64,000 nt of DNA from Centrapalus pauciflorus (taxonomy: Eukaryota > Streptophyta > Magnoliopsida > Asterales > Asteraceae): NCBI GenBank assembly GCA_020465985.1, contig JAANYP010000163.1, positions 584,958 through 648,957 on the forward strand. Direction: 5' to 3'. Every line of letters begins with the position of its first letter. Within the stretch, counting starts at the first letter, position 1. Below are positions 33,940-44,289 of this stretch, in pieces. The notes beneath the pieces are model-generated. The model saw nothing but the letters and a program-made list of their open reading frames with translations. It searched no databases and was not told where the DNA came from. The position numbers and the translations under genes are program-made.

Positions 33940-35830
33940 TAAATATAAAGCAATTTCATTATAATGGTGTATTGTGCATTTGAATAATAAAGTATTTTTT
34001 ATACAATTAAACATAACATAATAGTTTCTAAAGATAACTTCTAACATATGTATAAATAAAATCATAACTTTAAATGTATAAGAAAATTTTATTATAATAA
34101 ATGTTAAAAAAGAAGCAAACAAAAATTTATTAAAATAAAGGCAATTAAACAAAAGAAAACACAAAGATAATGGTGTATTATGAAAAGTTTAAATTAAAAA
34201 AAAAAGAAAAAAATAATAGTTTCAAAAGATAACTTCAAACATACGTATAAATAAAATCATAATTTTAAATGTGTAAGAAATTTTTGTAATAATAAATGTT
34301 AAGAGGATTAAACAAAAAATTATTAAAATAAAGGTGTTAAATAAAAGATAACACAAAGATAAGAGTTTGTTATGAAAAATTTAAAATTAAAAGAAAAAAC
34401 AACCAATCATGGTTGGTCTTGTTTCAACGAAATCTGAATATTAATTAGTTATATTTTAATTATAAAGCAATTTCATTAGAATTTTGTGTTGTGCATTTGT
34501 ACAGTAAAGAATTTTTCATACAATAAAACATATGATAATAGTTTCAAAAGATTACTTCAAACATATGTATAATTAAAATCATAATTTTGAATGTGTAAGA
34601 AAATACTGTAATAATAAATGTTAAAAGAAGACTAAACAAAAATTTATTAAAATAAGGGTGTTAAATAAAAGATAACACAAAGATAAAAGTGTATTATGTA
34701 AAGTTTAAAATTAAAATGAAAAGTTTAAAATTAAAAATAAAAACCAAAATTAAAAAAAATTAGAAAAAGTTTAAAATTAAAAAAAAAAAGAAAAAGAAAA
34801 CACATAAAACCAAAATTAGAAAAAGTAAAAAAAAAAAAAAAACACAACCATTCACGGGTAGCCATGTGTCAAAAACAGCGCGTTGCTGCGGGGTCTAAAG
34901 TATTAATTATAAAAATAAATGTTAAAAACAAATAAAAAATGCTTTTCAAACAACGAAACACAACTGAACCAACATCGAAGAATAAAATTGGAAAGTCGAT
35001 AAGATTCAAGAAGCAAGACAAATGATACTGTTAGTCGGTTCTTATCATTGGTTTTCTAGATTTTGTAATGCTAAAATTACAAACAATGTCGTATTAAATC
35101 GGATCGGAACCAGAATTAATTAATCAAATATTCATAACCATAATTTGAAATTTTGACATTGATTAGGTTTAATCGTCAATTTTATTTATTGGTTTTACGG
35201 TCAAATCAATTAAATTTATAACGGTGATGTCTCTAATACATCGATTAGAGTTTGCAACGTTATAATAGTAATGCTCAATGTTATATATGATCATATTTAA
35301 TAAAAAAATTTAATTTTAGATAGTTACATTTTAATTATAAAACAATTTCATTTGAATTTTGTATTATGCATCCGAATAATAAAGTTTTTTTATACAATTA
35401 AACATAACATAAATAGTTTCAAAAGACAACTACAAACATATGTATAATTAAAATCATAATTTTAAATATGTAAGAAAATGTTGTTATAATAATTGTTGAA
35501 AGAGAACTAAATGAAAATTTATAAAAAAAATCTAAAATTTTAAATAGTTATATTTTAATTATAAAACAATTTTATTAGAATTTTGTATTGCGTATCTGAA
35601 TAATAAAGTTTTTTTATGCAATTAAACATAACATAATAGTTTCAAAAGACAATTACAAACATATGTATAATTAAAATCATAATTTTAAATATGTAAGAAA
35701 ATGTTGTAATAATAATTGTTTAAAGAAAACTAAGTGAAAATTTATCAAAATAAAAGGGCTAAATAAAAGATAACACTAAGATGATAGTGTATTATGAAAA
35801 TTTGAAATCAAAATTAAAAAAAAAAAAGAA
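33940..35830. repeat. Degenerate tandem array, five partial or complete units
   Basis: Units carry GAATAATAAAGT, ACAATTAAACATAACATAATAGTTTC, CAAACATATGTATAA(T/A)TAAAATCATAA and AAATAAAAGATAACAC. Landmarks recur near 33977, 34212 (partial), 34495, 35372 and 35595. Unit length is about 230-290 bp, divergence is moderate, and units are separated by A-rich tracts and an interruption at about 34830-35300. Flanking ORFs are not genes. Possibly the body of a non-autonomous Helitron-like element. Confidence 0.7.
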
Positions 35831-36247
35831 AAAAAGAAAAATTTTCATTGAAGGAGACCATTACGTAAATGTATGTATATATAATTTTGCCAACTTTAAT
35901 AAATTATAAATGGAATTAAAAAAAATGAAATTTAAGGTCCAAATTGTAATTTAAGCATGGGATATTTAGGTCTTCCTTTTCAACAAAAGTTGATGGTCTT
36001 TTTTGTCTTTATATATGTAATTTTATTTTATTTTAACTCAACAAAAAGTATCAACATAAAAAAAATTAAGACAAATAATGGCAAATAAATACAAAAAATA
36101 AAGTTTTAGGTATGAAAATAACTTTAGTGTGATTTAAATATCTAAAGAATAAAAGTGGTATTCTTTGTAACATTTTAAAACATATTTACTTAAAATAAAT
36201 TTTGTTTAAAGACAATACATTCTATATATTTTCTTATATTATCATAT

Positions 36248-36834
36248 GGTTAGAATTATTACAGAACCTTAATTTGGTGTAAATTTATAAAATCAATCTA
36301 CACCATAGAATTATAATATAACACTAGGGATAAGATGGTAAATATGCAATTAAAATTAAATTAATGTTAGCCCACCAAGTTTGACTACTAACTATGATCA
36401 TTATTTTAACTCTTTTAATATTGAATGTATATGCAGTGTTGCATATATGATATATAATATTATTTCGACGTTGAATATATAATGTAAACTGTTAATTCGA
36501 CATTGAATGATCTCGATATGATATGTTGAATGATCGTCTCGGTAAAAAATTTTTACGAAAAATAAACACGTAAAAGTTTGTCGAAAAAAATATATCAATG
36601 ACCAGTATCATTTTAAAGAGTATAAAATCTCGTTTTGCTAATATCAATCTTTTTGCTATTGTCAATCTTTTTCATTTTTACCATGAATTAAAATATCACT
36701 AATACCAATTTTTTAATTCATTAATTCCACACTTGATACTTTTAATCAAAACCATTAGATTAATCTAATTTATGGACGATATTGATTATATAATTCTATA
36801 CACTAAATTTAGATTCTGCAATGATCTCGTCTCT
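36248..36834. mobile_element. Non-autonomous Mutator-like element, copy 3 (complete)
   Basis: 587 bp, flanked by ATTATCATAT at 36238-36247 and 36835-36844. Terminal inverted repeats of about 65 bp: GAATTATTACAGAACC at the start pairs with the complement of GATTCTGCAATGATC at the end, continuing through TTAATTTGGTGT and AATCAAT. The 9-10 bp duplication and long inverted repeats fit Mutator-like elements. This copy defines the boundaries for copies 1 and 2. Confidence 0.85.
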
Positions 36835-36844
36835 ATTATCATAT

Positions 36845-37617
36845 TGTTTCAAATAAAACTTGAAATATCATATTTTTTAAACGTTGAAATAAAATAGATT
36901 TCTTATAACGTGGACGATAATAATTCGAAAATTATGAATTTAAAAAGTAACCACAAAAAAGATTAGGTTAATTACACACTATAATAATGTTATTGAGTGT
37001 CAATTCCATAATCTAATCATTTGGATAAAAAGCATTACAATCTTTTTAATAAATAAAAAAAGCCAATATCTTCAAAGTCACTACTTAAAATTCTTTATTT
37101 ATTAAACTTTTCTTTTGCTTGTTCATCATCATACTTACAAAAGCAAATTGAGTAAAGCCCAAGTAGTAGGGAAAATATGGATAGTAATCCAAGTATTTGA
37201 CTCATTGAGTTTGCATAAATATGTTATAAAAGTATCTTAAAATAATTTAAAGATTTTGTAGGAAATTTTTATGTAAAAAATTATTAAACATGTGTTACAT
37301 GTGATAAAAATGAATGAATCAGAAAAATTCAGTCTCATATGACAATTGGTAGTAAATTAATCTGCTAATAAGTTTTTTCCCGATTATTTTCTTAAAATTT
37401 CATAAATGGCTTATATGAGTGTTATTAAGATCACAATCTTGGTTATTAGAATACATGACAAGGTTCGCGTTGTTATATCTACTCTCTTCCTCTCGGTCTC
37501 ACTCTCAACTTCATTACCAGTTAAGCTTAAACATTTGATATATGGACGTATGATATTTTTAAATTTAAATTTTGAATATATATATTTCATATAAGTGTTA
37601 TTTAATTAGTTTATAGT

Positions 37618-37675
<58 letters not shown>

Positions 37676-38460
37676 AATGAGAACACAAATTGTCACTTTC
37701 ATCACCATATTTCATTAAAAAGATAAATACATATTTTTAAAATAAAAGATAAATACAACTTATTATTTCAAAGATAAATACATTTTATTAATTTTAAAAT
37801 AAAATAAAATACAAACACAATTTGTTATTTCTATATCAATAAACATTAATAAATAATTAATTCTGTCTATTATTTGACCTACATTTGTAAAGGAATATTT
37901 ATAATATTAATACAGAACATAAATTATAAAGATTATATAAACAATATTAATTTTTTATAAAGTAAACATAATACAATATTAATAAATTCATATTTTATAA
38001 CATTATTATTATTACACACACACATTATGCTTTATGTAAAACTAAAATTTCAAATTATATCGACTAAATATATGTATAAGTTTAGAAACAAAAAACTTAA
38101 AAAGAATGTTTAAAAAACTATTATTCATGTATATTTAAAAAGATTAAATAAATAATATACGTGACAAGTATTTATATTTTCGTATATTTTTTTATAAGAA
38201 TTAATATTTATATTCGTTTTATTTTAAGTAACTAGTTATTTATTAAAACTTATTCACGTAACACGTGAGTTCATAAACTAATGTAATAATAAAGTATAAC
38301 ATATGTGGGAAAAAAACTAATAAATTGTAGTAGGATTTGCGAACTAAAAATGACTTCAGATAAATTTTTTATCTTAACAAGTTTGATCATTATCTTAAAA
38401 ATATTATGAAAATTAATACTAAAGGTGACTATGTTTTTAAGATATTTGAAAGGTTGTAAA
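36845..38460. other. AT-rich intergenic DNA with a TA array
   Basis: No gene seen. A (TA)n array lies at 37621-37673. The motif TTCACGTAACACGTGAG at about 38252 is a short palindrome-bearing tract similar to that at 29989. Confidence 0.5.
37621..37673. repeat. (TA)n microsatellite
   Basis: About 26 TA units. Confidence 0.97.
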
Positions 38461-38699
38461 TGTTATAAAATGACAAGATATGGATGCATAATTTTACTTG
38501 GTCTTTTACCAAGTTGAGAAGCAAATGCAAATAGTAGATGTGAGTGATGTGTATAGTAATTTTTGTCTCTAACTTTGTATCTATAAAAGGAATGAATTGG
38601 TGTGTTGCTAGTGTAGAGAAGAAAGGTGAAAACACATATATGTCAAAATTTGCAAGTGTTGTTGATTTCTTGATATCTGAATTCTGTTAAATTATAACA
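38461..38699 (+). repeat. 5' LTR of Copia B
   Basis: 239 bp, TGTTATAAAATG...ATTATAACA, TATA-box candidate CTATAAAAGG at 38581-38590. Confidence 0.97.
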
Positions 38700-39420
38700 C
38701 GTTATCAGCACGAGGAGCTCAATATCTCAACCAAATCAAGAATCACCATTCACTCAAGGTATGAAATAAATTGAAAACAAAATATATGGTTAAAGACCAT
38801 AATTAACAACTAAATGACTACATATTGGATACAAGGACTACTAACGTTTACTAAACTTTTATTTATATATACTAACATTTATTCTTATTCTTATTCTTAT
38901 TACTAACATTAATGGAAGGCTAAGCCTCCTACTTATTTATGTTAACTAACATCTATTTATTGTTACTAACATTTACTTCCCGCAACTAACATTTATTTAT
39001 GCAATCTAACATTTATTTATGTATACTAACATTTATTTATGCAATCTAACATTCTAACATTTATGCTTACTAGCATTAATTCTGTTACTAACATTTATTT
39101 ATGCGTTGGTTTATTAATGTGTACTAACATCTATTTATGTTTATTAATTTATTTTTTTTTCTGATTCATATTTTATAAATTGCTTTATGCACAAACAATA
39201 TTAATAATTTATACTCTAATAATTATTTTACACTAAATTTATCTTTTAATCATTTTATAATTTTTCTTTACAACGGCTACATAATCGTTACAACGATCAA
39301 AAATCCGACCGTTTCGATGGCTTGGTTTTTCCCTATAAATACCACAACACTAAACCTCATTATTTCACAAAATCGTTCTTCTTCTTGTTTGAAATTTTTT
39401 TTTTCTTAACTGGTTGAATA
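38700..39420 (+). promoter_or_regulatory. Copia B leader: splice donor and internal promoter-like block
   Basis: CGTTATCAGCACGAGGAGCTC follows the LTR (the A copy differs at a few bases). Donor CAAG|GTATGA at 38759. 38840-39140 holds many ACTAACATTTATTTATG units. MYB-core-rich AACGGCTACATAATCGTTAC near 39273, then CTATAAATA at 39333-39341, 88 bp upstream of the small ORF, as in element A. A splice-acceptor-like TTGTTGATAG ends at 39620, just before the gag ATG at 39628. Confidence 0.5.
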
Positions 39421-39585
39421 ATGAAGATGCCTCTCTCGTTTTTAATTTTCCTTATTGTAATACTCTCAATACTTTTATACTCTTTGCTACAACTTTCATT
39501 CGATGAGATGTACTCTTTTCTAATTATATTTTCATTTACGATTCTTCCATTGTTATGTGTTGCGATATTGATTGAAATAAATTAA
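39421..39585 (+). CDS. Small hydrophobic two-segment membrane ORF upstream of gag (54 aa), copy B
   Basis: Same length and layout as 3785-3949: MKM start, hydrophobic segment at about residues 5-25, FDEMY at 27-31, hydrophobic segment at 33-51, IEIN tail, TAATG at the stop. It stays open although gag and pol of this element are both disrupted. Differences from A are spread over the codons with about half silent, which is more than expected for non-coding drift without indels. Function unknown; membrane insertion is inferred from hydrophobicity. Confidence 0.55.
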   Translation: MKMPLSFLIFLIVILSILLYSLLQLSFDEMYSFLIIFSFTILPLLCVAILIEIN

Positions 39586-39627
39586 TGCTAATTTATGTTG
39601 TTAAATATTTTTGTTGATAGTTATAAA

Positions 39628-40691
39628 ATGGCAAACCTTGTAAAGCTTGAATTTGCTGCACTAGACGTTAACGGGAAGAACTACATGTCATGGACAATTG
39701 ATGTAAAAATGCATCTTGAATCCATGGGAATCTTGGAAACTATAAGTGAGAACAATAATTGTTCCTCACAAGAAAATGCAAAATCAAATGTGTTCTACGT
39801 AAGCATATTGATGATATGCTAAAATTTGAATATTTGAACACAAATGATCCAAGCATTCTATGGAAAGATTTGAAAGAAAGGTTTGATCATCAAAGGGAAG
39901 TTTTACTTCCAGCTGCCAGAGATGAGTGGAGAAATTTGAGGTTCCAAGACTTTAAAAAGGTTAATGAGTATACCTCAGCTTTGTTCAAGATATGTTCACA
40001 GTTAAGATTTTGTGGACAAACTGTTACTGATGCAGACATGTTGGAGAAAACTTACTCCACGTTTCATGCGTCAAACATTACTCTGCAACAACAATATCGC
40101 ATGCAGAAATTTACAAGATATTCTGAACTCAATTCAGTCCTTCTTGTTGCTGAACAAAATAATGAGCTTCTGATGAAAAATCATTAGTCACGTCCTACAG
40201 GATCAGTAGCGTTTCCTGAAGCAAATGCTACGAATAAAAGTGATCCTAAAAATAATACACATGGACAAGGACGAGGGCGAGGACTTGGCCGTGGACGAGG
40301 CCGTGGTCGTGGCTATAATAAAAACCATAATTATAAGAATAATCATGACTATGATTACAACTATAAATATGAGAAAAGTCATTCTCGGGGCCGTGGATGT
40401 GGACATGGACATGCTTATAACAATGCTCCACGAGATAATAAATCTCAATCACATGGAAAATCCAAGAACAATGAAGCAAAAACTAATACTTCTCAGGGTC
40501 CTGAAGATCCTTGCTTCAGATGCGGAATGATAGGTCACTGGTCAAGAACTTGTCGAACAGCACCACATCTTTGTCAGCTGTATCAAGATTCTCTTAAAGG
40601 AAAAGAGAAAGAAGTAAATTTTAATGATCTCCCTAATGATTCGGTACCTGAACTAAATGCTTCAGATTTCTTTGATGATTTAGATATATAA
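39628..40691 (+). pseudogene. gag: Copia B Gag, broken
   Basis: Starts MANLVKLEFAALDVNG. Compared with element A a 1-bp loss near 39795 shifts the frame (stop at 39822), and a TAG lies at 40185-40187 where A has CAA. Downstream, the RG-rich stretch, the CCHC knuckle (CFRCGMIGHWSRTC) and the FFDDLDI end are still recognisable. ORFs on the other strand over the RG-rich repeat are shadows. Confidence 0.93.
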
Positions 40692-40853
40692 TAGTGTGAC
40701 TATGTTTCATTTTCTAGATATGTTTCATTTCATTTTATCATGTAATGCACTTCCTAATCTTATAATAATATAACATATTTCTACTTAACAATTTTTATCT
40801 TACATAATCATTAATTTATTATTTTTCTTATTTATTTTTTTTAGAAGTTTAAA

Positions 40854-41729
40854 ATGAACTTCATCGAAGAACTGCATGAAGCAAACTTTGGAGATATCTG
40901 TATACCAGACAGTGGTGCCACACACACAGTTCTTAAAATGAAGAAATATTTTTCTGAACTAAAGCCAACCAAAGCAATCATACATACCATTTCAGGTCCT
41001 GTAGATCTAATTGAAGGAACCGGAAAGGCTCATTTTATATTACCAAATGGTACAAAGTTTTTAATAGATAATGCTCTATTTTCTCCAAAATCTAAAAGAA
41101 ATTTGCCGAGTTTCAATGATATACACCAAAATGGATACGGTACTCAGACTGTGACAATAGAGAATAAGAAATTTATGCATATAACCGATAAAAATCATGT
41201 ACTGGAAAAACTGCCAACACTCAGTTCTGGTTTGCATTATACATATATAAGTATGGTTGAATCCAACATGGTAGTAAAAGAAAAATATTGTGATCCTGGA
41301 GTTTTGAGTTTGTGGCATGACAGATTAGGCCATCCAGGAACAACCATGATGCAAAGAATAATTGAAGGTACCAATGGACATCCACTGAAAAGCCTGAAGA
41401 TCTCTCAAACAGGTAACTTGGCTCCATGTACATCTTGTTCTCCTGGAAAACTTATTGTGAAGCATTCACCAACAAAAATTGAAAAGGAAAATCCTATGTT
41501 TCTTGAAAGAATTCAAGGTGATATATGTGGACCAATTCATCCACTATGTGGACCTTTCAGATACTTCATGGTATTAATAGATGCATCAAGTCGATGGTCT
41601 CACGTTTGTTTATTATCGACTCGCAATGTGGCATTTGCAAAATTTCTGGCTCAGATCATTAAATTAAGGGCGCATTTTCCTGATTATACCATTAAAAGGG
41701 TGAGACTTGATAATGCTGGTGAATTTACG
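40854..41729 (+). pseudogene. pol: Copia B Pol, 5' part (protease and first half of integrase)
   Basis: 292 open codons: protease DSGATH near residue 19, zinc-binding LWHDRLGHPG and CTSC, integrase DICGPI and DNAGEF. It is cut after GEFT by the gypsy cluster, between the second catalytic Asp and the catalytic Glu. The last Copia codon is ACG at 41727-41729; a few further codons read into the insert. The rest is at 57115-59725. Confidence 0.95.
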
Positions 41730-44287
41730 TGTAATAGCCGTAAAATTTAAAACACAAAAAAAAAAAAAAAAATTTAAAAACACACAAATAATCTAAAACC
41801 TAATAATAAACCTAATCAAGTTATCGGTGATCATAGCGGTACGACTTTTATTTTGGCGATTTCGGGGACGAAATCATTTTAAGTGGTGAGTGTTATAATA
41901 ACCCGAATTTTAGAATAACAAATATTAATAAATAGAAATACTAATAATAATAAAAACCTTAATAACATTGATTAAACATAAATATAACATTATTTGTAAA
42001 ATAAAAGGGACCTAACTATACATTATACAATTCCAGTTAATATAATTAAACTAAATGGGCTTAATTAATAATCAGTAAACTCTAACCAAATGAGCCCAAG
42101 CCCGATCCAGTAATTAGGGTTAAACTAATATTAATAAACCAATAACCTTAATTCCAAACCCTAATCGAGACAGAAACCGTAGCCGGCCGTTCGTGTATTG
42201 TTGGAGGAGATCCGAATCAAACCAAGCAATCTTTCACGATTTTCTTCTAATCGAGGTAATGATCTCTGTTTAATATTAGAATCTTGTTGAGGTATGAATA
42301 TGATGTTTTAAATATGAAATATGTGAATGAAATCAAAGGATCCGAAACCAATTTAAAATGCTAAAACAAGAAAAGGAAAACCAACCTGAAAGTGGGTTTC
42401 GAGAGGTGATGTCGGTGGTAGTTGTGGTTCGTGACCGACGACGCCGCACCAGGGACGACCGCAATGGTCCTAGTCAGCGGCGGCCGTTGAGGGCTGGAGG
42501 TGTTAGATCCGTGATGTGTGAGCGCTGAGATGAGCGAGATCGAGCGAGTGGGAGCGTCTGTGAGGCCGAGTGGCGGCGGCGGCGGAGTTGTGGTGGCGGC
42601 GGCGGCAGCGGCGTTAGGGTTGCTGCTGCCGTTGTGGTGTTTGCGAGCGAGAGAGACGGAGTGAGCAAGGGAGAGACGAGAGGGAGATGGAGATGGAGAG
42701 TCAGGGGGCGACTGGTCGATGGGTTGGTCGCCGGTGGGTGAGCGGCGGCGGTCGCCGGCCGGAGAGAGCAGAGAGAGAGTGAGGGTAGAGAGAGATGAGA
42801 GAAGGTGTGTGAGAACGTGTGTGTGTGGGGTGTGTGTACCGAAAATTTAGGGAGAAAGGGGGAGATGGGAAAGAAATGGGTCATGGGTCAGACCCGACCG
42901 GTAACCTGAATAATAATAAACCTATATAATAATAAATAAATCTAATTTTGTTTTATCTTTTAAATTCTTATAAAATCATTATTTCTATTAATTAATAATT
43001 GGTTTAAATCTTTTTAATAAACCTAATATATAATTTCGGAACTCACTCTAAATAAAGTAATTAACGGGTAACATATTAATTAATTATTCACGTTTATATT
43101 TACGATTAATATTGATTACATGTTATTAAAGTTAATTAGATTATTCGGACCGTAACCCAAAATGGAATAAAATTATATTAACGACTTATTATTTAATTAA
43201 GGTTCACTTATAAGTTAATTCAAATGTTCAATGGGATTAAAATAAATACACTAAAATTGTATGCTGTTGAATACTGATTAAAGTAAACGGAGAATTTCAT
43301 AATTAATTATTAGAGCGCCAAATTGATTAATAATAATTAATGAAGCATTTTAAGTTAAGCGATCAATAATTGTAAACCGAACTTAATAATAATTATTATA
43401 TATAAAAGTATGTATTAAAATAGTGGATTGAGTAGTTAGAAGACTAACCTAGCTGAGTTCTAATTTAAGTTCGTTCTTATAGATCAAATCGATTCGTAGC
43501 GGATTAAATCTGTCGTCGTGATTTTGTGGAGCTGCTATTAAGGTACGGATTCCGTACTTCTTTCAGCGTTATTCTTGAGTTGTTTCGTTGTGTGAATTTC
43601 ATGCTATTACTTGACAGTCGAACTTTTATATCTCGTGTCAGTTTCCTTATTTATATTATCGAAAGCAAATATCGATTTTTATTGCTCGAAAACATTTGCG
43701 AAAAACATATTTTGAAATTGATTATATTTACGGCTTGTTACGAAAGTTGATGATGTTTTGTGAAATGTGGCCCTTTTTGTATTTAAATCATTATTTAAAG
43801 TTGAGATGTTTATGCGGGCCTTTTGTTATGCTTGAACCCTAGAAATTAGACAGGAGCTAGGATTACCGAGTGAACTACCTGTGGAGGTACCACAGGCATG
43901 CAATTGCGGCACCAATGGCATGACACTTCCGTAACAGTGTGATCGGTTACGGCGTCTCCCTTTTGTTGTGATTATGATTATGATTATGAATGATTGAGAT
44001 TATGTTTATGATCGATGGAGATCATGTTAGCTCGGGAAATGAGCTGTTGATTATTTCAGGGAGGCGTATGGATGCATCCTAGGCTATGTTATGAGTTTTG
44101 CGGAAGTAATGTGTAATGCCATACACCCCTTCCGGCCAGATGCACTGATGTGGCGCGACTCAGTGTAGTCTTGAGAGTGATTGTGAGATGGATTATTGTT
44201 TATGATGTTAGGCCGCTCGGTAAATATAACCCAACCCTTTGTTGCTTCAGCCATTATATTCTTTGTTTGATCTGGTGTGGAGGTGGA
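41730..44287 (+). repeat. Gypsy-1 LTR, plus orientation, left arm of the palindrome
   Basis: 2558 bp of LTR from the TGTAATAGCC start up to GGAGGTGGA, lacking the last 400 bp or so. About 0.3% different from the LTR at 54156 by eye. Contains the GC-rich island, the antisense ORF (42474-42884) and the three-hairpin cluster (about 43881-43955), one hairpin with a mismatch here. Confidence 0.93.
42474..42884 (-). other. Antisense ORF in the GC-rich island of the gypsy-1 LTR
   Basis: 136 codons, low complexity (Pro/Ser/Thr/His/Leu-rich), antisense to the LTR. The same amino-acid sequence can be read at 46048-46458 (+) and 54894-55304 (-). The diverged LTR at 47966 has a different GC-rich block with no equivalent. 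No known domain. Identity only reflects the youth of the copies, so coding is doubtful. Confidence 0.25.
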
Positions 44288-44289
44288 AT

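Noticed and set aside
33940..35830. CRISPR-like array
   Set aside because: Units are long, diverged and without uniform short spacers, and the DNA is eukaryotic.
43526..43750. Recurring ORFs of 60-89 codons inside gypsy-1 LTR copies
   Set aside because: Repeated only because the LTR is repeated; no domain, and they vary by frameshift between copies.
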